The notes under the pieces: model-generated | Seen by the model: only the letters and a program-made list of their open reading frames with translations | Database searches by the model: none | Told to the model about the DNA's origin: nothing | Shown: positions 57,601 to 60,649 of the stretch, piece after piece | Numbering within the stretch: the stretch's first letter is position 1 | Layout: every line of letters starts with the position of its first letter | NCBI GenBank assembly: GCA_028554795.2 | Contig: CM068838.1 | Coordinates: forward strand, 89,891,944 to 89,955,943 | Source: Sinohyriopsis cumingii | Lineage: Eukaryota > Mollusca > Bivalvia > Unionida > Unionidae | Direction of reading: 5' to 3' | Length of the DNA stretch: 64,000 bases | Translations under genes and position numbers: made by a program

Positions 57601-60600
57601 ACTGCCTAAGCATTTGCATGCTAATGCACAAGCCTTTTTGAACACTGGCAACCACATGTTCAGTTTGATTTAAATCCAATTTGCTGTGAAGCTTCATCTA
57701 AACTAGAGTTTGGATGAATTTGATGATGATCATCTTTATCTTGATTTAAAGAATTATGACTTTTGTAGTCTTAGAATAGCTTCCTAGTGGCTTGCATTCA
57801 CACATTCTTTATTGCTTGCAATCAGAACCACAATGAAGTTAAATCTTAACAAGAACTTGGATGAGTTTGATGATGACAAGGTTTTTAACCATGTTATACA
57901 TAGTTATTACCTTGTTTCATTTAAACTATATTGACTGTAAAACTTCACCCAGCAAGGTCTGATGTGATGAGTAGATTTTAGCTGTAAAGTATTTCTACAG
58001 AGGTGATATTTCAGATCAAACTATGAATGTGCCCGATTAATCTCATATGAGGAAGATAATGAGCAACATATGTGCATGTTGATAATGTGATCTTGCATCT
58101 GAATGGCTTAGCTTGTTGGCACTTTGGAGACAATTTTTCTGATCCAGTTTTGATCAGTCTTGGAATATGGGTTTATATCATCAATAATTTGGATGATTTT
58201 AATAGTGAGCAAGATTCATATATATTAATGACCTGATCTTGCATCTGATTGGTTGTTACCTCTTTGAAAGCCACATTCTAATCCAGTTTAGATCTGACTT
58301 GGAATATAGGCTTACATCATCAGAATATAAGATGAGTTTGATAATGAGCAGATCCATGCATCTGATGGCTTGAACTTGTTCACTATAGATTGTGAACACT
58401 TGCAGTCATGTTTTACTCAAATCAGGTTTCCATTTCAGCTTATCAAGATCTGTCTATCTTTCCAGCCTCTCTTCTTATGACCATCAAAGCTCAGCAGCTC
58501 TTTCAAGATAATTGCCTATTTTTCATCTTGACCTTTTAAAGGTTTTTATAGAGCTATTTTGCTTTCAATCAATTTTAAGTCTTCCCTGCAGTAAGTACTT
58601 TTAACCAGCATGGCTGAGAAATCATTCACTATATTCTGAGGTAGGTAGTAATGTACATTGCCTCATGGATCCAGATGCACCTTCAGTGTCATACATACAT
58701 TTATGTTTCTTGTCTACTCAGTTTTGCATAGAGTCCTGGCCATTGACAATTAGCTCTATATCTTTTCATAGGATGTTACATGTAACTGGCTTAGGTCAAG
58801 ATCCATTCAGCCTTCTTTGATGCGGTTTGGTATAAGCATTGTGTCGTTGACCTGTGTATGCATTTTATGTTTTGTTTTGTTTTGTCAGCTCCATTTTGGA
58901 TAGAATTATGGCCCTTAACAATGTATTCTGATGCAGTTTCATATTGACACAGACCTAAATGTACCTTTTGTGGATTTTTTGTCTTCAACTTCGTTTTGGA
59001 TTGTATTGTTTCTATGTATGATTAATGTCATATCTTCACCTGGGATGTTGATCATGTTTGGCATAATTCAAGAACCATAAAACATATCATGGTGCAATTT
59101 GATATGAATATTGTCTCATAGCTCAAGATGTGCCTTTTGTAGATTTTGTCTTGTCCACTCCATTTTGAATAGGGTTATGGCCATTGTCAATAAAATTTTT
59201 GTCTTCACATGAAAACTTGGAGAATTGCTTGAAGTGAGCATAGCTCAGGTATAATTGTATATATTCTTATGGAGTTCTGTAAAAATGGTGTCTTTTTGAC
59301 TTTGATGTACCTTATCAGGGTTTTGTCTCATCAATACCTTATTGGACAGAGTTATTGTCCCTGTCAGTCAGTTTCATATCTTTACATGAGATGTTGCTTG
59401 TAATCGGCATTGCTCAGGAATCATACAACATATTCTGAGGCAATTTGATATGAAGATTGTTTCATTCACCTAGATGTACTTTATATGTGTTTTGCCTTAT
59501 GACCCTTGTCAATCAACTTCATATCTTTACAGGGGACATTTATGGTATTGATGGGTCACTGAATGAGACAAATCTTCTCCCAACTTTGGATTCCCAACAT
59601 TAGGTCTTCTGTTTTAGGCTCTGTGAAACAAATTGTAGTAAGAAGGGCCCTTGAAATGAGCCCATCACTAATAGTGCTGAGTACAAATATATGGCCCTTG
59701 AGAGACTTAGAAGAAGCATTCCATTGAGATTTGAATACATTAATCATATTTTCTAACTGATTTGAACTGAATTGTCTGTGTAACTTGATTTTAACAAGGA
59801 GTCATATGCCTTCGACTACAGTTAGGTTTTGATAGTGTTTTACAAAGTTATGACCCTTGAACCAGTTAGGCATCTCGTTGGCTTTTGAACACTTATGATG
59901 CATTTACATTCTGTTATTAATACAGGGTTTCTCTGAAAGGTTTAGATGAGTTTGAGGATGACCAGATTTTGACAATTGTGCTGAGTTATCACCCTTGACT
60001 GAATTTAAATATCCACACATTCCAGTGTATTTTAAATACTAGCATTATTTTGATATCAACCATATTTCCTTAGAAACACTATCTTGACATGATCTCACAT
60101 TTGTTGGATGATAGCAGATTTGGACCATATTTTACAAAGTTCTTTTTAAAAAAAATTATTTTTTAGAGTTATGGCACTTGACCAGTTTTGAATAGCCATG
60201 CATTCCAGTGTAATTTAAGGACTTGCATCAGCACCATGTATTCAGTCAGATATTTAACAACAAAAATTTGGACATTAATTCAGTGACTTTGTCTATAACA
60301 AATTGTTAAATACTACATCTAGTTCCAAGTCTTTCAACGGTTTAGTGGCAGTTATTGACGGGGGAACAATGTTAGTGTCACTGGCAACTGTTTGTTCTTC
60401 TGCATATGCTTTAGTAGTATTCTCTACTTTTCATAGTTATACAACAGTGTATTGTCATTTATTTCTGTTATCAGCGTTCTTACAAGAAAGAGTTGTTTGA
60501 TGATGCTGTGTCCAGAATGAGAAAGGCCTGCATCAAAAGAGAGACAGAAATAGAGCAGTTTAAGAACCTTCAGGATAAAGTGGATGCATTTGTTTTACGA

Positions 60601-60649
60601 AGAAACAGGGCCGAGTTGGACTACGGAGAAATTCCAGAAGAGTTCAAAG
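3376..60649 (+). CDS. UBE4B: UBE4B orthologue (ubiquitin conjugation factor E4 B / Ufd2), 21 internal exons, partial
   Basis: UBE4B is a U-box E3/E4 ligase that extends ubiquitin chains on already modified substrates for the proteasome, working with an E2 and with p97/Cdc48. Twenty-one exons with GT/AG boundaries (one apparently GC/AG) join without a frame break into about 958 codons. Their order matches the family: the DVDSGIE segment, [17 protein letters not shown], then the Ufd2 core ([115 protein letters not shown]). The N-terminal segment favours UBE4B over UBE4A. The start codon, the extreme N-terminus, the U-box and the 3' end lie outside. No premature stop is seen in any exon, so the gene looks intact. 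The exon list and phases are my own reading; orthology is very likely, while expression cannot be judged. Confidence 0.95.
3601..5312. repeat. 52-bp minisatellite, about 32 copies, with higher-order structure
   Basis: Each unit contains 'cataatacattatg' (6-bp inverted repeats around AC), 'tccactgcattgcaaatcca' and 'gctgctctcaat'. The period is 52 bp. Units 1-4 are repeated as units 5-8 (208-bp period), and a 104-bp dimer repeats at about 4250-4445. Right-hand units are more diverged. Confidence 0.95.
5487..5830. mobile_element. Possible short inverted-repeat element
   Basis: The left end 'tccctcgataa' and its surroundings are matched in inverse orientation by 'ttatattgaggga' near 5810-5823. 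Both ends carry 'gggcgcgagtta'/'gggcatgagtta'-like sequence. The interior is AT-rich and non-coding. Weakly supported. Confidence 0.35.
5939..7690 (-). mobile_element. pogo/Tigger-like DNA transposon relic, copy 1
   Basis: The left end 'cagtgtgatcccgctataac' follows a TA dinucleotide, as in Tc1/mariner/pogo elements. On the minus strand, 6902-6675 encodes [11 protein letters not shown]... and [14 protein letters not shown], resembling the pogo/CENP-B-type DNA-binding start. 6440-7690 is similar in sequence and order to 54780-55630. Frames are broken and the right end was not found. Confidence 0.5.
7700..8550. other. Intron, nothing recognised
   Basis: AT-rich, with no coding homology seen. 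The 67-aa open frame at 8198-8401 has no family features. Confidence 0.45.
8554..8973. repeat. Inverted repeat pair, possible MITE
   Basis: 'taattatattagcatatggc' with 'tggctaa' (8557-8583) is matched in inverse orientation at 8941-8970 (ttagccagccagccatatgc...). The right arm has an extra 'gcca' step and sits beside a short TTAGGG-like run (8929-8944). Confidence 0.4.
9209..9314 (+). pseudogene. Partial duplicate of UBE4B exon 3 (10445-10550)
   Basis: It is 106 bp with no indels and about 6 mismatches to the exon. It still reads [20 protein letters not shown] in frame. Nearly all codon differences change the amino acid (L/W, V/A, N/D, R/Q), which suggests no selection. The exon's own acceptor and donor are not included. 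It is followed at 9329-9348 by 20 bp nearly identical to intron sequence at 9931-9950, so it is a genomic rearrangement product rather than a retrocopy. Confidence 0.9.
9434..9566 (+). CDS. UBE4B: UBE4B exon 2 of window
   Basis: The acceptor is cttctgcag. It encodes [25 protein letters not shown]..., equivalent to the vertebrate 'EVSEEQALQLVCKIFRVSW' segment of the N-terminal domain. The end was placed at AAG|gcaagt (a GC donor with otherwise ideal consensus), because this leaves one base and joins in frame to the next exon (...[11 protein letters not shown]). A GT four bases further on (AA|gtaaat) gives the wrong phase with the best downstream acceptor. Confidence 0.85.
10410..10560 (+). CDS. 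UBE4B: UBE4B exon 3 of window
   Basis: The acceptor is ttgagcag and the donor is AGCAG|gtactt; two bases are carried over at the end. It encodes [19 protein letters not shown]..., corresponding to vertebrate 'DFKDLIGQILMEVLMM', then a less conserved [19 protein letters not shown] linker. A 106-bp stretch of this exon (10445-10550) has a near-identical copy at 9209-9314. Confidence 0.92.
10680..10885 (+). mobile_element. SINE family C (tRNA-like head)
   Basis: It has a box A-like 'atggctacaattggttagca' and a box B 'ggttcaaatcc', followed by a conserved-looking body ('caaggcacttaactcaactt', 'gatgtgctgtaacacc'). No other copy in this window, so the call rests on the tRNA-like promoter. Confidence 0.6.
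11190..11213. repeat. (AAC)n microsatellite
   Basis: About eight AAC triplets. It may be the leftover tail of a SINE, but no body is visible beside it. Confidence 0.8.
11419..11557 (+). CDS. UBE4B: UBE4B exon 4 of window
   Basis: The acceptor is tcatttag and the donor is CCAAAG|gtacgt; the exon ends in phase 0. It encodes [20 protein letters not shown]... with APK at the end, matching vertebrate '[26 protein letters not shown]'. The long Ser/Pro-rich linker present here in vertebrates is absent or very short; the intron before it is only 858 bp. Confidence 0.95.
11776..13628. repeat. 38/40-bp minisatellite, about 47 copies
   Basis: The unit has the core 'gtaccacctatacacaggac' and 'atgcatattgctctatc'. 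38-bp and 40-bp forms (extra CA or TG before 'cacagg') are mixed. A four-unit block of about 156 bp near 12260-12410 is repeated at 12415-12565. The left half mostly reads 'gcatattg' and the right half mostly 'gcagattg'. The array is free of stops in all three forward frames, giving frames of 370, 635, 643 and 250 codons that are not genes. Confidence 0.96.
13700..14373. other. Intron, nothing recognised
   Basis: AT-rich, with a short (GAT)n run near 14148-14162. No coding or repeat homology seen. Confidence 0.45.
14374..14474 (+). CDS. UBE4B: UBE4B exon 5 of window
   Basis: The acceptor is gttaacag and the donor is CCCAG|gtataa; it ends two bases into a codon. It encodes ...[18 protein letters not shown], matching vertebrate '[20 protein letters not shown]' at the N-terminal edge of the Ufd2 core. 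Confidence 0.95.
14563..16870 (-). mobile_element. pogo/Tigger-like DNA transposon relic, copy 2
   Basis: The left edge has 'cagtagaccctcacaataat' and a second 'gaccctcactataa', typical of pogo-type ends. On the minus strand from about 16800, [20 protein letters not shown] resembles the same N-terminus as copy 1, and 16740-16830 aligns with 6830-6930 and 55105-55190. Extent and internal continuity are uncertain; 15076-15363 may belong to something else. Confidence 0.4.
15076..15363 (-). pseudogene. Possible transposase/zinc-finger fragment
   Basis: A 95-codon open frame contains [20 protein letters not shown] followed by GGG and a CRK end. A lone 'FLNSWL...F' start is seen in BED/TTF-type zinc fingers of hAT-like proteins, but the cysteine/histidine set is not complete here. 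It could equally be chance. Confidence 0.25.
17040..17302 (-). mobile_element. SINE family B, minus strand, with 12-bp target duplication
   Basis: It begins with the reversed tail (TTG)n then 'tagggtttaatgccattttt' and ends with the head 'ccactcggccacttgggacc'. It is flanked by tgttctatttga at 17028-17039 and 17303-17314. Confidence 0.9.
17551..17698 (-). mobile_element. SINE family B, internally deleted, with target duplication
   Basis: The tail and head of the family are present but about 100 bp of the middle is missing. It is flanked by tttctgtaggt at 17540-17550 and 17699-17709, so the deletion is internal. The copy inserted about 240 bp from the previous SINE. Confidence 0.85.
17710..18958. 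other. Intron, nothing recognised
   Basis: AT-rich sequence with no supported repeat or gene. The 85-aa frame at 18797-19054 overlaps UBE4B exon 6 in another frame and is not a gene. Confidence 0.45.
18959..19073 (+). CDS. UBE4B: UBE4B exon 6 of window
   Basis: The acceptor is catttcag and the donor is TCAAGG|gtaaga; it ends in phase 0. It encodes [20 protein letters not shown], which aligns with vertebrate '[20 protein letters not shown]'. It lies inside the Ufd2 core (armadillo-like helical solenoid in the yeast structure). Confidence 0.95.
19590..19618. repeat. (CA)n microsatellite
   Basis: About 14 CA dinucleotides in the intron after exon 6. Confidence 0.9.
20474..20614 (+). CDS. UBE4B: UBE4B exon 7 of window
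   Basis: The acceptor is ccttacag and the donor is ACACTG|gtaagt; exactly 47 codons, phase 0 at both ends. It encodes [12 protein letters not shown]..., [21 protein letters not shown] and PVCTL, matching the vertebrate '[27 protein letters not shown]...ELCETK...PVCNL' stretch. Confidence 0.96.
21190..21306 (+). CDS. UBE4B: UBE4B exon 8 of window
   Basis: The acceptor is attttgtag and the donor is GATAAT|gtaaga; 39 codons, phase 0. It encodes a [20 protein letters not shown] segment ending in FGLS-like/IFAEDN, matching vertebrate 'LWLPKSL...[20 protein letters not shown]'. Confidence 0.95.
21780..22620. repeat. Diverged long-period tandem repeat
   Basis: 'atactgttatatctggagtc' recurs near 21849 and 22131, and 'ctggaatcatgaaacttggt' near 22575, with similar flanks. 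Copies are roughly 280-430 bp apart and strongly diverged. Confidence 0.5.
22620..23640. other. Intron, little recognised
   Basis: AT-rich. 22757-22785 (gtcaaaaaatgtcgccaac) resembles 14660-14700 of the Tigger-like copy 2, so a small transposon fragment may be present. Confidence 0.4.
23650..24000. repeat. Dispersed 'aaagaccttt' type repeat
   Basis: It contains 'atgacttctcagaaaccact' and 'tttagacatatgatactgat' motifs that return in looser form at 30230-30440, 30890-31110 and 31320-31570. The 88-aa open frame here is part of this repeat and has no family features. Confidence 0.4.
24040..24320 (+). mobile_element. SINE family A, 5'-damaged copy
   Basis: The tRNA-like head is eroded, but the body 'taagaggttagtgttaggac' and 'ggataatgtgactgggtggg' is clear and ends at the ACACAC tail. 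Confidence 0.8.
24592..24690 (+). CDS. UBE4B: UBE4B exon 9 of window
   Basis: The acceptor is tttttgcag and the donor is TTACGG|gtaagt; 33 codons, phase 0. It encodes [20 protein letters not shown]... and [10 protein letters not shown], matching vertebrate '[31 protein letters not shown]'. Confidence 0.96.
25379..25492 (+). CDS. UBE4B: UBE4B exon 10 of window
   Basis: The acceptor is ttatttcag and the donor is TTGCAG|gttagt; 38 codons, phase 0. It encodes [20 protein letters not shown]..., matching vertebrate '[21 protein letters not shown]', one of the most conserved parts of the Ufd2 core. Confidence 0.96.
25905..26240. mobile_element. Tigger-like fragment (possible)
   Basis: 'ggagtcataacttaggttgc' plus 'ggattgatggtcaaaaaaag' resembles 16230-16270 in copy 2. 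No ends found. Confidence 0.3.
26240..27600. other. Intron, nothing recognised
   Basis: AT-rich sequence. Short open frames (e.g. 26586-26804) show no domain features. Confidence 0.45.
27611..27845 (+). mobile_element. SINE family B, diverged copy
   Basis: Head 'tagggtcctttggtggtcag', body 'gtatgtgagaaagcctgcca' and tail 'caacccacaagaacattaac' follow the family layout. No clear target duplication. Confidence 0.7.
28032..28121 (+). CDS. UBE4B: UBE4B exon 11 of window
   Basis: The acceptor is tttcacag and the donor is GACAAG|gtgtgt; 30 codons, phase 0. It encodes [20 protein letters not shown] then [10 protein letters not shown], matching vertebrate '[28 protein letters not shown]'. Confidence 0.96.
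28480..29070. repeat. About 35-bp minisatellite, diverged
   Basis: The unit has 'aaagccttgtccaataataa' and 'gcccaccccagcttt'. About 16 irregular copies with length changes end some 80 bp before UBE4B exon 12. Confidence 0.85.
29153..29258 (+). CDS. UBE4B: UBE4B exon 12 of window
   Basis: The acceptor is ctgttttcag. It encodes [20 protein letters not shown]..., matching vertebrate '[21 protein letters not shown]'. The frame stays open for another 90 bases, but the donor was placed at ATGA|gtaagc because it has near-ideal consensus and leaves one base. That fits the next exon exactly (...KEM-KNKLGQPW). Confidence 0.93.
29461..29769. mobile_element. MITE-like element with ~45-bp inverted ends
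   Basis: The left arm 'ctgattaaaatcagatcagt...acataaagatctgacag' (29461-29506) is matched in inverse orientation at 29725-29769. The interior has no coding capacity. Confidence 0.7.
29765..29955. mobile_element. Second inverted-repeat element, abutting the first
   Basis: The left arm 29765-29808 (gggctgttccatttaaacat ... cccagggaaggca) is inverted at 29911-29954 (gtgccttccctgggtccctt ... actggaacatccctt). The arms are about 42 bp. Confidence 0.65.
30420..30880. repeat. 45-bp minisatellite, about 10 copies
   Basis: The unit is 'gttgacattgtttatacaaa' followed by 'tcatgccagtatgccatctgttatg', period exactly 45 bp. Because 45 is a multiple of three, one forward frame (152 codons) and one reverse frame (187 codons) stay open with a 15-residue repeat; neither has other signs of being a gene. 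Confidence 0.95.
31163..31310 (+). mobile_element. SINE family B, shortened copy
   Basis: Head 'gaggccctggatgggtgagt' and tail 'catgtactgaaaaatgcact' are joined with most of the middle missing. Confidence 0.6.
31759..32000 (+). CDS. UBE4B: UBE4B exon 13 of window
   Basis: The acceptor is cctgtttcag and the donor is ATACAG|gtagga; it ends in phase 0. At 242 bases it is the longest exon seen. It encodes [20 protein letters not shown] then [16 protein letters not shown], matching vertebrate '[20 protein letters not shown]...RRLRAIRELNRTVEDL'. Confidence 0.97.
32001..33485. other. Intron, no confident feature
   Basis: It contains near-duplicate phrases such as 'gggatagccagtacaggact' and 'gggatagccaatatgggact' (about 32890-32960), suggesting an old repeat. 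No coding homology found in the 95-aa frame at 32569-32856. Confidence 0.4.
33495..33742 (-). mobile_element. SINE family B, minus strand, with target duplication
   Basis: A clean copy from the reversed (TTG) tail to the 'gccactcggggcccc' head, flanked by cttagtatg at 33486-33494 and 33743-33751. Confidence 0.88.
33752..34880. other. Intron, nothing recognised
   Basis: AT-rich. 'accaaatttgctatgcagct' near 34465 resembles sequence near 46420, a weak sign of a dispersed repeat. The 130-aa frame at 34155-34547 shows no domain features. Confidence 0.4.
34884..35040. repeat. 37-bp tandem repeat, 4 copies
   Basis: The unit 'ggatcatggatcatccaagc' plus 'ataccattatgatagca' is repeated four times; the last copy has an insertion. 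Confidence 0.9.
35146..35395 (+). mobile_element. SINE family B, diverged copy
   Basis: Head 'gtacccgatgggtggccata', box B-like 'gagttcaaatct' and tail 'agcattaaatcccacaaaac'. Confidence 0.65.
35400..36265. other. Intron, nothing recognised
   Basis: AT-rich sequence before exon 14 with no repeat or coding signal I can support. Confidence 0.45.
36266..36393 (+). CDS. UBE4B: UBE4B exon 14 of window
   Basis: The acceptor is tgttaacag and the donor is AATGG|gtattt; it ends two bases into a codon. It encodes [20 protein letters not shown] and [11 protein letters not shown], matching vertebrate '[21 protein letters not shown]...LLRILDP'. The intron that follows holds the DIRS-like element. Confidence 0.96.
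36811..36920 (+). repeat. Left inverted terminal repeat of the DIRS-like element
   Basis: Contains 'ttagagatataagcctgc' and 'catctcatatagacaaaggg' then 'caataactc'. Its reverse complement matches 41799-41910 with scattered differences. Confidence 0.8.
38673..38974. repeat. 37-bp inverted repeat inside the DIRS-like element
   Basis: Arms 38673-38709 (atctgggaggtaccc ... gtaagaaaccaa) and 38938-38974 match in about 35 of 37 positions as inverse complements, with a 228-bp loop. It could be a nested foldback element or a structural part of the host element. Confidence 0.7.
38990..39960 (+). pseudogene. DIRS-like reverse transcriptase / RNase H remnant
   Basis: Recognisable pieces in order: [15 protein letters not shown] (about 39088-39132), PIHP (about 39160), AYLDDLL with the catalytic YLDD (about 39320-39345), [13 protein letters not shown] (about 39537-39577), and [12 protein letters not shown] (39721-39756). 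They lie in different frames with stops between them, so no functional enzyme is encoded. Confidence 0.8.
40056..40608. repeat. 24-bp minisatellite, about 23 copies
   Basis: The unit is 'ctgcatgcttgtgatggaaa' plus 'tgat', with G/A and T/A variants. Because 24 is a multiple of three, open frames run through it on both strands (up to 228 codons, with an eight-residue period); these are not genes. It lies within the DIRS-like element. Confidence 0.96.
40640..41330 (+). pseudogene. DIRS-like tyrosine recombinase remnant
   Basis: The N-terminal part (40648-40947) reads [20 protein letters not shown], then [20 protein letters not shown] and [20 protein letters not shown], a typical DIRS recombinase start. 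The C-terminal part (about 41170-41310) reads [12 protein letters not shown], a stop, then [20 protein letters not shown]. The catalytic HxxR histidine is Tyr here and the usual catalytic Tyr position appears as Phe, besides the stops and frame changes, so it is inactive. Confidence 0.82.
41799..41910 (+). repeat. Right inverted terminal repeat of the DIRS-like element
   Basis: Contains 'gagttattgcccttttgtct' and 'gtaggcttatatccctaaca', the inverse complement of the left end. Confidence 0.8.
42122..42220 (+). CDS. UBE4B: UBE4B exon 15 of window
   Basis: The acceptor is cttttcag and the donor is TTACA|gtaagt; it ends two bases into a codon. It encodes [20 protein letters not shown] then [12 protein letters not shown], matching vertebrate '[30 protein letters not shown]'. 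Confidence 0.96.
43003..43450. repeat. 55-bp minisatellite, about 8 copies
   Basis: The unit has 'gtatgagtgaatgatatatt' and 'gacacacagtgacagattat', period 55 bp. It lies some 270 bp before exon 16. Confidence 0.93.
43724..43962 (+). CDS. UBE4B: UBE4B exon 16 of window
   Basis: The acceptor is ccttgcag and the donor is TACACAG|gtactg; it ends one base into a codon. It encodes [20 protein letters not shown] then QPR, and later [17 protein letters not shown]. These match vertebrate '[23 protein letters not shown]' and 'HPLSTKLLVPSLMKFYT'. Confidence 0.97.
44345..44490. repeat. About 46-bp tandem repeat, 3 copies
   Basis: 'aggctaatccatccatcctg' and 'tgtcccagaatt' recur three times. Confidence 0.8.
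44491..46670. other. Intron, mostly unrecognised, with a (CA)n at 45610-45646
   Basis: A (CA)n run of about 17 units is followed by (TA)n. The rest is AT-rich with only short open frames lacking domain features. Confidence 0.5.
46675..46868 (-). mobile_element. SINE family A, minus strand, 5'-truncated
   Basis: It reads as the inverse of the family body: 'atgtcccacccagtcacaat' and 'gacaccacgccaaccagtcc'. The tRNA-like head is missing. It directly abuts a family B SINE. Confidence 0.8.
46869..47093 (-). mobile_element. SINE family B, minus strand
   Basis: 'tagcacaagataggctatac' through 'ccacttggccacttggggcc' follows the family. Its tail joins the family A copy, so one SINE probably inserted into the other. 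Confidence 0.8.
47382..47508 (+). CDS. UBE4B: UBE4B exon 17 of window
   Basis: The acceptor is tacttgcag and the donor is GCAAA|gtatgt; it ends two bases into a codon. It encodes [20 protein letters not shown] then ISCIFKMLW, matching vertebrate '[29 protein letters not shown]'. Confidence 0.97.
47741..47961. mobile_element. MITE-like element with ~75-bp inverted ends
   Basis: The left end 'atactgtatataatcactta' onward (cttataag, gatctgcc, tcacataatg) is repeated as its inverse complement at the right (cattatgtga ... cttataagcaggtatatatg). A second, shorter relative lies at 60785-60960. Confidence 0.7.
48240..49340. repeat. About 41-bp pyrimidine-rich minisatellite with a 47-bp block
   Basis: Irregular units contain 'gtaatatccttagtacctcc' and 'tgactctacactcatcccc'. 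Between about 48990 and 49260 a more regular 47-bp unit (catatcgttactaccttcct ... cactcagatctcct) repeats five times. The strand is strongly pyrimidine-biased. Confidence 0.9.
49792..49936 (+). CDS. UBE4B: UBE4B exon 18 of window
   Basis: The acceptor is atttttcag and the donor is CCCAGG|gtaaag; it ends in phase 0. It encodes [20 protein letters not shown] then [18 protein letters not shown], matching vertebrate '[38 protein letters not shown]'. Confidence 0.97.
49937..51437. other. Intron, nothing recognised but a 38-bp duplication
   Basis: At about 51174-51245 'gtaaaagcccatagtaccaa' plus 'gctttaatgggtt' occurs twice in tandem. The rest is AT-rich without features. Confidence 0.5.
51438..51572 (+). 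CDS. UBE4B: UBE4B exon 19 of window
   Basis: The acceptor is ctgcaccag and the donor is ATTCCA|gttagt; 45 codons, phase 0. It encodes [20 protein letters not shown] then [15 protein letters not shown], matching vertebrate '[35 protein letters not shown]'. A long CT/CA microsatellite begins about 20 bases after the donor. Confidence 0.97.
51592..51671. repeat. (CT)n(CA)n compound microsatellite beside a splice donor
   Basis: About 45 bases of CT followed by about 35 of CA, starting some 20 bases after the exon 19 donor. Confidence 0.95.
52020..52390 (+). pseudogene. LINE reverse-transcriptase 3' fragment
   Basis: Broken frames read [23 protein letters not shown], and after frame changes WDPHS and [18 protein letters not shown]. 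This order (YLG, KAN..LG..RR.L, WDP, LE.VQ.RAARWV) is the end of ORF2 in jockey/CR1-like non-LTR retrotransposons. Stops and frameshifts mark it as dead. Confidence 0.7.
52410..52800. repeat. 31-bp minisatellite, about 12 copies
   Basis: The unit is 'gagactatctgcttttaaag' plus 'accattgcttt', with some single-base changes. Confidence 0.94.
53285..53900. repeat. 47/51-bp minisatellite, about 12 copies
   Basis: The unit has 'tcatggcactgcatgaatca' and 'agatgacacacatacagatc'; shorter units lack CATA. Short open frames occur on both strands and are repeat artefacts. Confidence 0.94.
54780..55925 (-). mobile_element. pogo/Tigger-like DNA transposon relic, copy 3
   Basis: 54780-55630 is similar in order and sequence to 6440-7690. 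The minus strand retains FNNTCTLH and [16 protein letters not shown] fragments. The right end 'gtgctatagtggggtcgcat' (about 55901-55920) is the inverse of the left end of copy 1 (cagtgtgatcccgctataac). The 70-bp array begins exactly at this end. Confidence 0.5.
55895..56660. repeat. 70-bp minisatellite carrying copies of the exon 20 splice acceptor
   Basis: 'ccattccag' or 'tcattccag' occurs at 55941, 56011, 56081, 56151, 56221, 56291, 56361, 56431, 56500, 56570 and 56640, exactly 70 bp apart apart from one 69. Each unit also has 'gtgctatagtggggtcacat', matching the transposon end, and 'gtatgtacaatatgtaaa'. The last unit's acceptor is the real exon 20 start. Confidence 0.95.
56649..56840 (+). 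CDS. UBE4B: UBE4B exon 20 of window
   Basis: The acceptor is ccattccag and the donor is GATGAG|gtaatc; 64 codons, phase 0. It encodes [32 protein letters not shown] and [10 protein letters not shown], matching vertebrate '[18 protein letters not shown]...[25 protein letters not shown]'. The acceptor and first ten exon bases are the last copy of a 70-bp tandem array. The exon sequence itself is conserved, so this is the real start. Confidence 0.96.
57400..57600. repeat. About 60-bp diverged repeat, 3-4 copies
   Basis: 'gagttatggccctttatcat' and 'cagtttgcacatattttt' recur between about 57400 and 57600. This phrase also appears loosely in 59800-60200. Confidence 0.7.
58030..58400. repeat. Diverged 120-145-bp tandem repeat, 3 copies
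   Basis: 'gatcttgcatctgaatggct' recurs near 58090, 58233 and 58354, with 'cttggaatatgggtttatat' between copies. Confidence 0.6.
58590..59540. repeat. About 172-bp diverged tandem repeat, 5-6 copies
   Basis: Anchor 'agatgtgccttttgtagatt' or a variant is at about 58672, 58853, 58955, 59126, 59303 and 59474. Each copy also has 'ttatggcc...gtcaat' and 'atatcttcacatgggatgtt'. One copy is shortened. Confidence 0.7.
59780..60240. repeat. Diverged long-period repeat
   Basis: 'gttatgacccttgaaccagt', 'gttatcacccttgactgaat' and 'gttatggcacttgaccagtt' mark three loose copies ending shortly before exon 21. Confidence 0.5.
60475..60649 (+). CDS. UBE4B: UBE4B exon 21 of window (last before the U-box)
   Basis: The acceptor is tgttatcag and the donor is TTCAAAG|gtaata; it ends one base into a codon. 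It encodes [20 protein letters not shown] then an alpha-helical stretch and [13 protein letters not shown], matching vertebrate '[20 protein letters not shown]...AEIDYSDAPDEF'. The next residues in the family are the U-box start (RDPLMDTLM). No such exon is visible in the rest of the window. Confidence 0.95.

Noticed and set aside
3376..60649. Assignment as UBE4A rather than UBE4B
   Set aside because: The DVDSGIE and [10 protein letters not shown] segments and the close core match point to UBE4B.
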